Part shown: positions 9,965-18,266 of the stretch, piece by piece
Layout: each line of letters opens with the position of its first letter
Numbering within the stretch: the stretch's first letter is position 1
Assembly: GCF_000820145.1 (NCBI RefSeq)
Contig: NZ_CDBW01000016.1
Span: 62,001-126,000 of the forward strand
Direction of reading: 5' to 3'
Length of the DNA: 64,000 nt
DNA from: Aeromonas sobria
GTDB taxonomy: Bacteria; Pseudomonadota; Gammaproteobacteria; Enterobacterales; Aeromonadaceae
Program-made: the position numbers and the translations under genes
Notes under the pieces: generated by a model
The model's database searches: none
What the model saw: the letters and a program-made list of their open reading frames with translations, nothing else
What the model was told of the DNA's origin: nothing

Positions 9965-10825
9965 TTACTGACGGATCAGGCGCAGGTTGGCAGGCACCAC
10001 TTCAAAATCGGAGCGGAACGGGTTGATATCCAGACCGCCGCGACGGGTGTAGCGAGCATAAACGGTGAGCTGCGCGGGTTGGCAGTAGTGCTTGAGGTCG
10101 ATAAAGATCCGCTCTATGCACTGCTCGTGGAACTCGTTGTGCTGGCGGAACGAGATGAGGTAGCGCAGCAGCTTCTCCCGATCGAGTTTGGGCCCCTTGT
10201 AGCGGATCACCACAGATCCCCAGTCGGGCTGGCTGGTCACCAGACAGTTGGATTTGAGCAGGTGGCTGTGCAGGGTCTCTTCTACCTGCTCGCTGCCAGC
10301 CGCCCCTTGCAGCAGGGCGGCGTCAAACTGGTAGTGATCGACCTCGATATCTTGCTCATCGATGCACTCGCCGGGCAGCAGGGCGATCTGATGCGGTGCC
10401 TGATCGAGGGGGAACAGGGTGACCTTGACGGTCTCCCCCGCACAGGCGCTCAGATCTTTGGTCAACATCGCAGCCACCGCATCGATGGAGTCGCAACGGG
10501 TCTGGTTGAACGAGTTGAGGTAGAGCTTGAAGGATTTGGATTCGATCAGATTCGCGCTGGTGGCCGGAATGGTCACCTCACCGAGCGCAACCATCGGCTT
10601 GCCCTTGGCATTGAGCCAGGAGAGCTCGTAGAGAGTCCAGACATCGCAGCCGCTAAAGGGCAGGGCATCGCCCAGCTGGAGGTCATCCCGGTTCAGGCTG
10701 CGGGGTACCGGCTGCAGCAGGGAGGGGGTGTATTGGCTGATGTAGTCGGCTTGCTGGCCCAGGCTCAGGCCGGTCAGGGCGCTGGCCCCGGCGTATCTAT
10801 CTTGTTTGTTCACAGATTTACTCAC
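9965..10825 (-). CDS. queF: NADPH-dependent 7-cyano-7-deazaguanine reductase QueF
   Basis: A 286-residue protein of the long (two tunnel-fold repeats) QueF type. It reduces preQ0 to preQ1 in queuosine synthesis for tRNA. The substrate motif [19 protein letters not shown] is in the N-terminal half. The catalytic-cysteine segment is [20 protein letters not shown], and [13 protein letters not shown] follows. The start [17 protein letters not shown] is followed by the usual [21 protein letters not shown]. It is divergent from syd, an arrangement shared with enterobacteria. Confidence 0.96.
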   Translation of the reverse strand: MSKSVNKQDRYAGASALTGLSLGQQADYISQYTPSLLQPVPRSLNRDDLQLGDALPFSGCDVWTLYELSWLNAKGKPMVALGEVTIPATSANLIESKSFKLYLNSFNQTRCDSIDAVAAMLTKDLSACAGETVKVTLFPLDQAPHQIALLPGECIDEQDIEVDHYQFDAALLQGAAGSEQVEETLHSHLLKSNCLVTSQPDWGSVVIRYKGPKLDREKLLRYLISFRQHNEFHEQCIERIFIDLKHYCQPAQLTVYARYTRRGGLDINPFRSDFEVVPANLRLIRQ

Positions 10826-11019
10826 GTAATGTGCTCATAAAGAGTGGATGAACGGAAGGTGAAATGGGGCTATTGCATTGATACCTGGCGATTTTGAGCT
10901 GGCAAGGGATGAAGCCTGCCCCGTTATCGGGCGTCGAACGGCTGTGGTCGGGCAGCCTTGTCTGTCACCCTGATTGATGGTGCAATAGCGGACTTTGCCA
11001 GCAATTGTGGGGATTTTCG

Positions 11020-11568
11020 ATGTCGGATCAAGTTTTGTCTGCTCTGGAGCACTTTTTTGCCCGCTGGCAACGGGATGGCGAGGCCAGACGAGGCCTGCCC
11101 CTGTGCGAGTGGGAGGCGGACTGGCGTTCCCCCTGCCAGCTTGGTGAGCCCGCTGATGGTCGGGTGGCCTGGCGCCCTCATCATCGCTACGAGCCTGCCG
11201 ATTTTACCGCCATGGCCGCTGCCCTTGAGCTGACGATTCACCCCAGTGCCATCGCCCTGTTTGGTCACTGGTTCAGCCGCCCCATCCCCTGCCTTTTCAA
11301 GGGGCTGCGCCTTGAACTGATCCTGCCGTGGAACGAAGCGGATCTCGACCTGCTCAAGGAGAACCTCATCGGCCACCTGCTGATGCTGCGCAAGCTCAAG
11401 CGCGCCCCCTCCATCTTTATTGCCACCACCCGCAACGAGATGACGCTCATCTCGCTGGATAACGAGAGTGGTCAGGTGTGGCTGGAGTGGCTCGACTCCG
11501 GCCGCCGCCTGCCGCTGGCCCCCTCTCTGCCCGCGTTTCTTGAGCGGCTTGAGACCTTGCCTGCGTGA
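11020..11568 (+). CDS. syd: SecY-interacting protein Syd
   Basis: A 182-residue protein beginning MSDQVLSALEHFFARW. Syd is a cytosolic protein that binds the SecY translocon face and is implicated in quality control of SecY. The family pattern is visible in LCEWEADWRSPCQLGEPADGRVAWRPH and in the acidic concave-face region near residues 95-130. The ATG at 11020 with GGGGA upstream is chosen over an in-frame upstream extension. Its location next to queF, with yqcC-truC-yqcA on the far side of the inserted element, restores the E. coli gene order. Confidence 0.93.
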   Translation: MSDQVLSALEHFFARWQRDGEARRGLPLCEWEADWRSPCQLGEPADGRVAWRPHHRYEPADFTAMAAALELTIHPSAIALFGHWFSRPIPCLFKGLRLELILPWNEADLDLLKENLIGHLLMLRKLKRAPSIFIATTRNEMTLISLDNESGQVWLEWLDSGRRLPLAPSLPAFLERLETLPA

Positions 11569-11598
11569 ACTCCATAACCCATTGAAAAAATGTAGGTT

Positions 11599-11624
11599 CG
11601 ATTAGCCGCGAAGCGGCGTAATCG
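11599..11624. repeat. REP-like extragenic palindrome
   Basis: The hairpin CGATTAGCCGC / GCGGCGTAATCG with loop GAA lies between convergent syd and the DUF2310 remnant, preceded by TGTAGGTT. This is the general form of short extragenic palindromes dispersed in many gammaproteobacterial genomes. Only one copy is visible here, so its repetitive nature is inferred. Confidence 0.5.
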
Positions 11625-11683
11625 GACGCGGTAACATCATCTCTGGGGTGACAACCTGATAGCGTCGTATCGGATACCGTCCT

Positions 11684-12007
11684 TCAATCCTTGAAATCCC
11701 AAGATAGATTAGAGACCAGTCGGCAGCTATCGCACTTGAAGTCGAAGATCTCGTGCAGCGGCGCAGCCAGCGCCCACTCACCGCCACAGCTGGGGCAGGA
11801 GCGCGCCTTTTCCTCGGCGGCGCTCAGGCCACCGACCCGGTAGAGGTAGTAGTAGGTGGGGATGCCGGTCAGCACTTCCAGCCGTTTGGCGAGATCGCTA
11901 CCGCGCCGGTAGAGGCGGCTGCCCACCTCGCCAATCTCGTGCAGCGCCGCATGCTCGGCGATGGAGCCGTTCATCTGCAGCTGATCGCAGGCTTCCCAAT
12001 CCTCCTG
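11684..12007 (-). pseudogene. 3' part of a DUF2310 zinc-ribbon protein gene, split by the element
   Basis: This frame encodes about 107 residues starting QEDWEACDQLQMNGSIAEHA and ending with a zinc ribbon (CPSCGGEW...FKCDSCRLVS). Its N-terminal part lies 26 kb away at 38018-38479 on the same strand. Joining the two across the 6-bp target spacer gives a continuous frame ...IIKWQEDWEACDQ... of about 261 residues, the expected size of a DUF2310 (Zn-ribbon, possibly nucleic-acid-binding) protein. A GTG at 12016 inside the element opens the frame as MVLQEDW, so a truncated product carrying only the zinc ribbon could still be made. Confidence 0.88.
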
Positions 12008-12041
12008 CAGAACCACCCTTACTCATATAAACTCTCAAATC
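12008..12041. repeat. Left element end: 6-bp spacer plus imperfect terminal inverted repeat
   Basis: CAGAAC (12008-12013) differs from the target-site spacer CCACTT and is most simply the spacer brought in from the previous location. From 12014 the sequence reads CACCCTTACTCATATAAACT and continues CTCAAATC. The right end, read inward from 38017, is CACCCTCACACCTAATACCT followed by CAAACC. These align over about 28 positions with small gaps. Confidence 0.75.
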
Positions 12042-12484
12042 TCTCAATTCCTTTGCTGGTATTGGCCTCTGGCTAACTTTTACGTGAAAAACTAGTGGCA
12101 TCTATGACCTCTCGAAAATCATCTTAAAGATATGAAAATCGCGCCTTATAATTTACTTTTTCGAGAGGCCTATACATCCATAACTCTATCCTGCTAGTAA
12201 GCCAGCACTTGCGCTTATGCTAAAGAGCAATTAGTTAGCCTGGTGAAGGAGTAACCGAGGATAACTAGTTCAATCTCTGGAGCGACTCGATTTGAGTGGC
12301 GTTGTTTCCCAAATCGATGCCGCTTGAAGGGAGCTAACTGAGAGCGCGGTGATCTGATCACTACCATCCCCTTTAGGGCGAATCGATTTGGTACACAATA
12401 TCCATTTCACTTGAATTTTCATGATTCACATTAATTACTGCTCTTTTCAAAGAAACTCACGCATCAATGTGTTATTTGTGTAAG
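12042..12484. other. Element left-end non-coding region with inverted repeats
   Basis: No gene is supported here. An inverted repeat pairs CCTCTCGAAAA (about 12110-12120) with TTTTTCGAGAGG (about 12160-12171) across about 40 bases. A second dyad, CGATTTG...CAAATCG, lies near 12287-12317, and a third ATCGATTTG copy is near 12381. The region is AT-rich after 12400. These could be recombinase or regulator sites, but their role is unknown. Confidence 0.4.
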
Positions 12485-12493
12485 TGGTATAAT
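12485..12493 (+). promoter_or_regulatory. Extended -10 promoter upstream of the small membrane protein
   Basis: TGGTATAAT is a perfect extended -10 (TGnTATAAT), 18 bases before the 35-codon reading frame at 12511. No clear -35 is needed for this promoter class. Confidence 0.5.
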
Positions 12494-12510
12494 ATTTTTG
12501 AGGTCTATCT

Positions 12511-12618
12511 ATGCGCGCAATAAAGATTTTAACTGCAATTTATATATTAATGTCAGTTATAGTAATTGATTTATTTGGCTTCGATATGATGATTTATCTA
12601 AATTTTCTTAATCTTTGA
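12511..12618 (+). CDS. 35-residue single-helix membrane protein (hypothetical)
   Basis: This short frame is too small for usual gene finders. It has an ATG preceded by GAGG at seven bases and an extended -10 promoter further upstream. The product starts MRAIKILTAIYILMSVIVID and is a single hydrophobic helix with a basic N-terminus, then an amphipathic tail ending NFLNL. It precedes the retropepsin-like gene in the same direction. It could be a real small membrane protein or a leader peptide. No homologue is known to me. Confidence 0.4.
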   Translation: MRAIKILTAIYILMSVIVIDLFGFDMMIYLNFLNL

Positions 12619-12739
12619 TGTTGTGGTAAATCATGATAGAAGTGTAATGAATTATTTGGGTTGTAAAAATTCATGACTAGACTTGTGATTGTTTAACGAG
12701 ATTTTAAATTCTAATATCATATTGAATCGAGGTATAAAG

Positions 12740-13615
12740 GTGGTATTATTTAAATTATTCATGTTTGCTGCAATAGTTGGCATTTTTTGTATTAATGGGC
12801 ATGCTAAATCTTCTAGTAGCGCGCCAAAAGTAGAAATTCCTTTTCATGATGTCAATGGTTATATTATGATCAATGGGCGTGTGGATGCTGTGCATGGGCG
12901 GTTCATGTTTGACACGGGAACCCCATTCTCATATTTGTTGAACAATAACATTCTTCCGGTCAATAAGGATGAATTTATTGCATCTGGACATGCTGGTTCT
13001 GGTCAGCCTGTTGTCATCTTTAAACATAGGAACCCTGCGCATATAAGCTTATTCTATGGCGTTATTGAAGAAATGAAATCGGATATTCTTCATGCTGACT
13101 TTGATTTTATCCAGAAGGGTGTGGCATGTGATTTTATAGGGATGATAGGAATTGAGGATTTAAAAGAGCGTATTTTTTCCATTAACTATCAAGAACAATT
13201 AATTAGAGTGTATGACGAATTACCAGAAATAGGTGGTGAGTATATAAAACTACTTGTCAATAACAATCCCTTGCCTGAGCTAGGCCTCACTGTTGGTGGG
13301 GTTAGTATTACTGGCTACTTTGATACAGGAAATCTCGGTTCTCTGCTTCTTACTGTAGAAGCAGAGGCCCTGTTAAGTAAGGCAGGGTTGTTAACATCTA
13401 AGACTCTAAATGGAAATCATGGTGCTCCTGGACGTATTGTCATGGGGCGTTTATCAGAAGTAAAGTTTAATGATAGTTTATATACAGCGGTGGATGGACT
13501 CACCTTTGAGTATGGTGAATCAAATCGCCTTGCTTTGGGGTACTCCTTTTTGAAGGGATATGAGTCAATTTGGGATTTAAAAAATGGAGCTATATACCTA
13601 CTAATGAAAAAATAA
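12740..13615 (+). CDS. Exported retropepsin-like aspartic protease
   Basis: A 291-residue product from a GTG start at 12740, which has GAGG seven bases upstream. The alternative TTG at 12689 has no clear ribosome site. The N-terminus VVLFKLFMFAAIVGIFCINGHA looks like a signal peptide. Two retropepsin signatures are visible: RFMFDTGTPFSYLL near residue 55 and ITGYFDTGNLGSLLL near residue 190. Two DTG motifs in one chain allow an intramolecular active site. Other segments follow the pepsin-like beta pattern (ALGYSFLKGYESIWDLKNGAIYL at the end). It is strongly AT-rich. Substrate and partner are unknown; proximity to the adhesin suggests envelope or surface processing. Confidence 0.7.
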   Translation: MVLFKLFMFAAIVGIFCINGHAKSSSSAPKVEIPFHDVNGYIMINGRVDAVHGRFMFDTGTPFSYLLNNNILPVNKDEFIASGHAGSGQPVVIFKHRNPAHISLFYGVIEEMKSDILHADFDFIQKGVACDFIGMIGIEDLKERIFSINYQEQLIRVYDELPEIGGEYIKLLVNNNPLPELGLTVGGVSITGYFDTGNLGSLLLTVEAEALLSKAGLLTSKTLNGNHGAPGRIVMGRLSEVKFNDSLYTAVDGLTFEYGESNRLALGYSFLKGYESIWDLKNGAIYLLMKK

Positions 13616-13980
13616 ATACATATATAATGCCGTGCTTTAGTTTATGAACAACATGAGGTTATTCGTTACTACTTAGAGGTGAACACTTCTCCTCCTTCTC
13701 CTTCTCCTTCTCCTTCTCCTTCTCCTTCTCCTTCTTCTCCAAAGTCATTTACATGTAGACGAATATAACGTTTTGATTTTTATCAAAATTCACATTTATT
13801 CAAGAGACGTCACTATTTTCAATTTGGCCTGAAAGTGTTGATAGGTGATGATGAGCCTAACAAAGGCAGGCAAATATTGTCTATGAGCTCACACAAGTGA
13901 AGCCGTACATTCTGTAGAGTAGTGTTCATAAGCTACAGTTAAAATAACCACTGCATTAATCAGGTATAAATGAAAAATTC
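13616..13980. other. Adhesin upstream region
   Basis: There is no gene in this 365-bp stretch. It contains the CTTCTC hexamer tract (annotated separately) about 240 bases upstream of the adhesin start. AT-rich sequence follows, including TTTTGATTTTTATCAAAA, an imperfect palindrome near 13772. It probably holds the adhesin promoter and regulator sites. Confidence 0.5.
13687..13740. repeat. Hexanucleotide tandem repeat (TTCTCC)n
   Basis: Six uninterrupted TTCTCC units occupy 13696-13731. They are flanked by imperfect units on the left (TTCTCCTCC) and by TTC plus another TTCTCC on the right. One strand is purely pyrimidine for over 50 bases. The tract lies in non-coding DNA upstream of the invasin-type gene, where a length change would alter promoter spacing without changing a reading frame. 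Confidence 0.9.
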
Positions 13981-16900
13981 ATGACTAAAAGTTCAATTCT
14001 AAAATCATGGATCGTCTGGGCTAACATTTTCATACAAGCTATTCTGCCGATCTCTTTGACATATTCGCCTACATTATTGGCTAGTGCCCGTGATGGCCGC
14101 TCCCATATTTACCATAGGACCATGCTTTATCAGCTTGATGCTGGTGAAACTGTGGTGAGTGTTGCAAAGCGTATTGGCATTTCATTATCAGATCTAGAGT
14201 TTATCAATAGAGATGTGAAGCATGATCGCGCATTCAAAAATCTTGGTTCTGGTGACAGAATCCTGCTCCCATCACCGCTTTATGCCCTTGCTGATAGTAA
14301 AAATGCTACTAGCAGCGTTGTTGATGAAAACGAAGTTGCAGGTTTTGTAAGTCAAATTGGTAGTCTGAAGGCTAACGATGGAGATGTTAGCAATTCTATT
14401 TATAGCATTGCTAATAATAAGGTTGTCCAAAAAGCTAGTGAACTGTCTAGGGATTGGTTAAGTCAATTTGGAACAGCCAATGTCAAGCTAATGGTGCAAT
14501 CAGATATATTCCAAGGTAGTGTAGCGCACGACATATTTGAAGGTAGTGAAATAGATCTATTGATTCCATTACATGATGATGGTCAAAAATTATTTTTTAC
14601 TCAGGCTGGAATACGTAGGGTTGATGGGCGTGGTACTTTTAATTTTGGCTTAGGTGCTCGTTATTTTTCTAAAGATGAATGGATGATAGGAGGTAATTTT
14701 TTTTCTGATAACGACTTTACCGGAAATAATCATAGATTGGGGGCCGGTGTCGAATTATGGTCTAATAATTTTAAATTTTCAGGAAACTTGTATCATGGGC
14801 TTACTGACTGGCACCAGTCAAATGATTTCTCAGATTATGATGAGCGCCCAGCGGATGGATTTGATATTCGAACAAATTTTTCCCTACCATCTTATCCTCA
14901 GCTAGGTGGTGAAATTTCATTCGAACAATATTTTGGTGAGCAAGTTGCGTTATTTAATAATGAGGTTGATGATTTTCAGGAAAATCCTCACTCTATTAAT
15001 TTGAGTGTTAATTACACACCATTTCCATTGTTGACACTTGAAGCGGGCCATCGGTTTAGTAGTAGCATCACTGATACAATAGTAGGTGTTAATCTCAATT
15101 ATCAGTTTGGCATTCCATTATATCAACAGCTTGATGGCGGGAGGGTAGCTTCACGCCGTGAGTTAGTAGGTAGTAGATTAGATTTGGTTGAACGCAACAA
15201 TAAAATTACTCTAGAGTATCGAAAGCAAAAGCTGATTAACATCCAATTACCAGACTCTCTTCATGGCTATAGTTTAGAGACTAAGGTTATTGATGCTATC
15301 GTTTCTGGTAAATATGATGTTTCTCATGTTGAATGGGATTATTCAGAGTTTTTATCTATGGGGGGGAAGGTTAACGAGGTTTCCTCTAAACAACTTGAGG
15401 TCACTTTCCCTCCATATCAAGAAGGTACTGAAAATAATTTTCACATTAGCGCAGTTGCATATGATGTCAAAGGGAATGTGTCAGAGAGGGATTTGACGAC
15501 TTTAATTGCCGACAAGCAAGACGTATCATTTGGTGAAGGCGATATATTCATAGATAAGAATAATGCTATTGCAAATGGAATTGATCAGAATGAGGTGTCG
15601 GTCGAGATTACGGATCTCGCTGGTAATGGAATTCCTAATGTAGATGTGACCTTCAACGCTGATGATGATGGCGTTATTATATCTAGCGAACCCAACGAAA
15701 GCAGTTTATTAAAGAGTAAATTAAAGTCGTTTTCTATTGTCACAAACTCTGATGGTGTTGCGAAAATATTCTTAAGCTCGGGTACGGCTAAAGATGTCGT
15801 CGTGACAGCAATTGTTAGAAACATATCTGCAAGTAAAACCATTAGTTTTGTTTCTGATAGCGGCAGCGCTGTGGTGACTGTGTTGTCCTCTGACAAGGAC
15901 ACCGCGCTGGCGAACGGCACCGATGTGGTCACTCTGACGGCGGTCTTGAACGATAGCAGCGGTCACCTGGTGACCAACCAGCCAGTCGCTTTCTCGGTGA
16001 GCAGTGGTACGGGCGCGCTGTCTGCGGCGAGCGCCGTGACCAACAGCAACGGTGAGGCGGTGGTGACACTGAGCAGCGGTGACATTGGTAGTGTGAGTGT
16101 GCTGGCCAAGAGTGGCAACAACGTAGCGGATGCAGGTCAGAGCAAGGCGATTATTTTTAGCAGTGATGGGCAGATAATTGCGACAGACATGACGGTTGAG
16201 ACTGATAGCGCCAAGGCTGATGGAGTAGAAAGAAACAAGATTAAGGTTAAGGTGACCCGCTCTAATGGCGATCCGTTATCAGGTGAGTCAGTTACATTCA
16301 CGGCCAGTAATAATGCAAATCTAGTCGGTGCAAATCCATTGACTACGGACGCATCTGGCCTAGTGATGATTGAGCTAACCAGCACAAAAGTGGGTATGAG
16401 TACAGTGACTGCGACTCTGAGTAACTCGGTGAGTCAAAATAAAACTGTAACTTTTTCTGCCATACCACCTATTCCTATGCAAGGAAATATCAGTGTGAAC
16501 GGTGCCACTTTTGGCATGAACATTATTGGCAAATCGGCTTTTCCTACAACTGGTTTCAATGGTGCTAGATTCACTATTAATCCAAGCAATATTGAGGCTG
16601 GTAAAACTTATGATTGGACGGCCAATCAGAGTTGGGTAAGTGTGAGTAATGGTGGTGAGGTGACGTTCACTGGCTCTCCAGGTGGTAACAGAACGGTTAC
16701 AATAACGGCTACTCCTCAGGAGGTCGGTGCACCATTGACCTATACTTTTAACGTATCAAAATGGTACACAAACAATGGTAATAACAAATTGACTTGGCAG
16801 AATGCTCACGACTTTTGTTTCGCTCAGGGGGGGGGGCTAGAGGCAATAGTCAATATTGGTGGGAATGCCTCTAGAGATGTGGGCAGAATAGGTGACGAAT

Positions 16901-17070
16901 GGGGGGCGCTTACGTCATATACCTCTTCAAACTTCACCAGCGGATACTACTGGTCTAGCGATGTTATTTCAGGTTTGCCAGGCGATCATTTGATATTCTC
17001 GGTAACTGGCGGCACTGCTAGCTTTGCTAGTAATACCACCCCAATGCATGTCATGTGTATAAAAAATTGA
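13981..17070 (+). CDS. Invasin/intimin-type inverse autotransporter adhesin
   Basis: A 1029-residue outer-membrane adhesin. Order of parts: long signal region (1-35), LysM-like peptidoglycan-binding segment (about 50-98), inverse-autotransporter beta-barrel (about 150-410) ending with the hallmark SRLDLVERNNKITLEYRKQ, then at least three bacterial Ig-like Big_1 domains (about 518-626, 629-726, 730-826). A further Ig-like domain (about 830-930) and a C-type-lectin-like tip (about 930-1029, with WQNAHDFCFAQGGG and a final MHVMCIKN) follow. The barrel anchors the protein while the passenger is exposed. A run of ten G at 16827-16836 encodes the three glycines of the tip. The second Ig domain is much more GC-rich than the rest. 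A broken copy of the 3' part follows. Confidence 0.92.
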   Translation: MTKSSILKSWIVWANIFIQAILPISLTYSPTLLASARDGRSHIYHRTMLYQLDAGETVVSVAKRIGISLSDLEFINRDVKHDRAFKNLGSGDRILLPSPLYALADSKNATSSVVDENEVAGFVSQIGSLKANDGDVSNSIYSIANNKVVQKASELSRDWLSQFGTANVKLMVQSDIFQGSVAHDIFEGSEIDLLIPLHDDGQKLFFTQAGIRRVDGRGTFNFGLGARYFSKDEWMIGGNFFSDNDFTGNNHRLGAGVELWSNNFKFSGNLYHGLTDWHQSNDFSDYDERPADGFDIRTNFSLPSYPQLGGEISFEQYFGEQVALFNNEVDDFQENPHSINLSVNYTPFPLLTLEAGHRFSSSITDTIVGVNLNYQFGIPLYQQLDGGRVASRRELVGSRLDLVERNNKITLEYRKQKLINIQLPDSLHGYSLETKVIDAIVSGKYDVSHVEWDYSEFLSMGGKVNEVSSKQLEVTFPPYQEGTENNFHISAVAYDVKGNVSERDLTTLIADKQDVSFGEGDIFIDKNNAIANGIDQNEVSVEITDLAGNGIPNVDVTFNADDDGVIISSEPNESSLLKSKLKSFSIVTNSDGVAKIFLSSGTAKDVVVTAIVRNISASKTISFVSDSGSAVVTVLSSDKDTALANGTDVVTLTAVLNDSSGHLVTNQPVAFSVSSGTGALSAASAVTNSNGEAVVTLSSGDIGSVSVLAKSGNNVADAGQSKAIIFSSDGQIIATDMTVETDSAKADGVERNKIKVKVTRSNGDPLSGESVTFTASNNANLVGANPLTTDASGLVMIELTSTKVGMSTVTATLSNSVSQNKTVTFSAIPPIPMQGNISVNGATFGMNIIGKSAFPTTGFNGARFTINPSNIEAGKTYDWTANQSWVSVSNGGEVTFTGSPGGNRTVTITATPQEVGAPLTYTFNVSKWYTNNGNNKLTWQNAHDFCFAQGGGLEAIVNIGGNASRDVGRIGDEWGALTSYTSSNFTSGYYWSSDVISGLPGDHLIFSVTGGTASFASNTTPMHVMCIKN
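16827..16836 (+). repeat. G10 homopolymer inside the adhesin tip domain
   Basis: The reading is CAG GGG GGG GGG CTA, encoding Q-G-G-G-L. Gain or loss of one G would shift the frame about 78 codons before the stop and remove the lectin-like tip. Shorter G7 tracts occur at 15360-15366 in the same gene and at 19278-19284 in non-coding DNA. Confidence 0.9.
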
Positions 17071-17129
17071 TTGTAGTGTTTTTGTCATAGTCTATATTCT
17101 GGAGCTATAAATCACTTGTAATATTTTTC

Positions 17130-18152
17130 CTTGTTTATTTACTAATGAGCTCAACACTGAATCTATAGATGCTCGCAAGGCCAACATTGAAAGATGGCCG
17201 CTGTCATCTGGTGACCAACAGTCAGTCGCCTTCTCTGTGAGCAGTGGTACGGGAGTCTTGTCTGTTGCGAGCGCCGTGACCAATAGTTACGGTGAAGCTG
17301 TCGTTACGCTGATCAGCGGTGACGTTGGGAGCGTGAGTGTGCTGGATAAGAGTGGCAATAGCGTAGCTAATGCAGGTCAGAGCAAGGCGATTAGTTTTTT
17401 AAAACCAAATCCTTCGTCAATCGATCTGGCTATTCAGGGCAGCCCTGCAACAGTAGGACTGCCTGTAACGGCTGTAATAACTGTTAAAAGGATCAAATGG
17501 GTGTGCTATTGAAAGATGCCGATGTGGTACTGACCCCAATAAGTCAGAGTGCGAGAAATGAATTTTACAATACCTTTTCTCCTAGCATACTACAAACAGG
17601 CGGCTCAAATATAAGTTCAACAGTATTTAAGACTGGGAGTGATGGCTCTGTGTCTATTGTTGTCATAGACCTGCTGGTAGCGGTGTTAAAACTACTATAA
17701 AAGCAATGTCATTATTGGTTTCTGATGATGGCGAGGTCATATTTACTGTTCATACAAGCCCAGAAATCTCAGTGGCTAATATGTGTTATCATATGCAAGA
17801 GAAAGTTTTAAGTAATGGCGTAACTCTTAAATACCCACGTCTATATGGGGAGATTAGTGGCTCATTGGAGCCATTTATAAAAAATGAAAGTTGAGCTAAT
17901 AAATGTTTGTTAGAGGCTAACTCAACATGTACATTGCCAATATTACAAGAATTAATTGATTTCGTTGCAAGTGTTTCGATTTGTGATTTACTTTGTAGTA
18001 ATGGATGGCCTGTTAGTTCAAGCTATAATCACGCATGGTCTAAGATAGCTGGTTTTTCAATTAGCAATCACTATTATGCTGATCTACATACAGGCTTTGT
18101 TAATGAACGAAGAGGAGATAGCACACTTGGGTTGATATTGTGTGTCAACTAA
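17130..18152 (+). pseudogene. Degenerate copy of the adhesin 3' region (silent cassette)
   Basis: About 200 bases (17195-17395) closely match the second Ig domain of the intact adhesin (15955-16158): both encode VSSGTG.LS.ASAVTNS.GEAVVTL.SGD.GSVSVL. A third Ig-like segment (DADVVLTPISQS...) and an alternative tip follow, ending GDSTLGLILCVN in place of MHVMCIKN. The frame is broken near 17500 and 17690, and there is an in-frame TGA at 17893-17895 where ESWANKC would be expected. No barrel or start signal is present, so it cannot be a free-standing adhesin. It could donate sequence to the intact gene by recombination, or be a simple remnant. Confidence 0.75.
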
Positions 18153-18266
18153 ATATTAATGCCTAACTCATATATGCATTTATTGATATGTCATAACTAC
18201 ACCCATTATATTTAAGTGGGTGAACAATATATATAACTGTAATATAAAATAAAAATGGAAATTAAA

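Noticed and set aside
11560..12040. Integration at a tRNA or tmRNA gene
   Set aside because: No tRNA-like sequence is present at either junction; the host gene at both sides is DUF2310.
13687..13740. Hexamer tract as a coding repeat
   Set aside because: No frame across it has a start with a ribosome site and a plausible product; it is in the adhesin upstream region.
17497..17894. Separate small genes at 17497-17700 and 17706-17894
   Set aside because: They continue the adhesin-like Ig and tip sequence in shifted frames and have no start signals, so they are parts of one degenerate copy.
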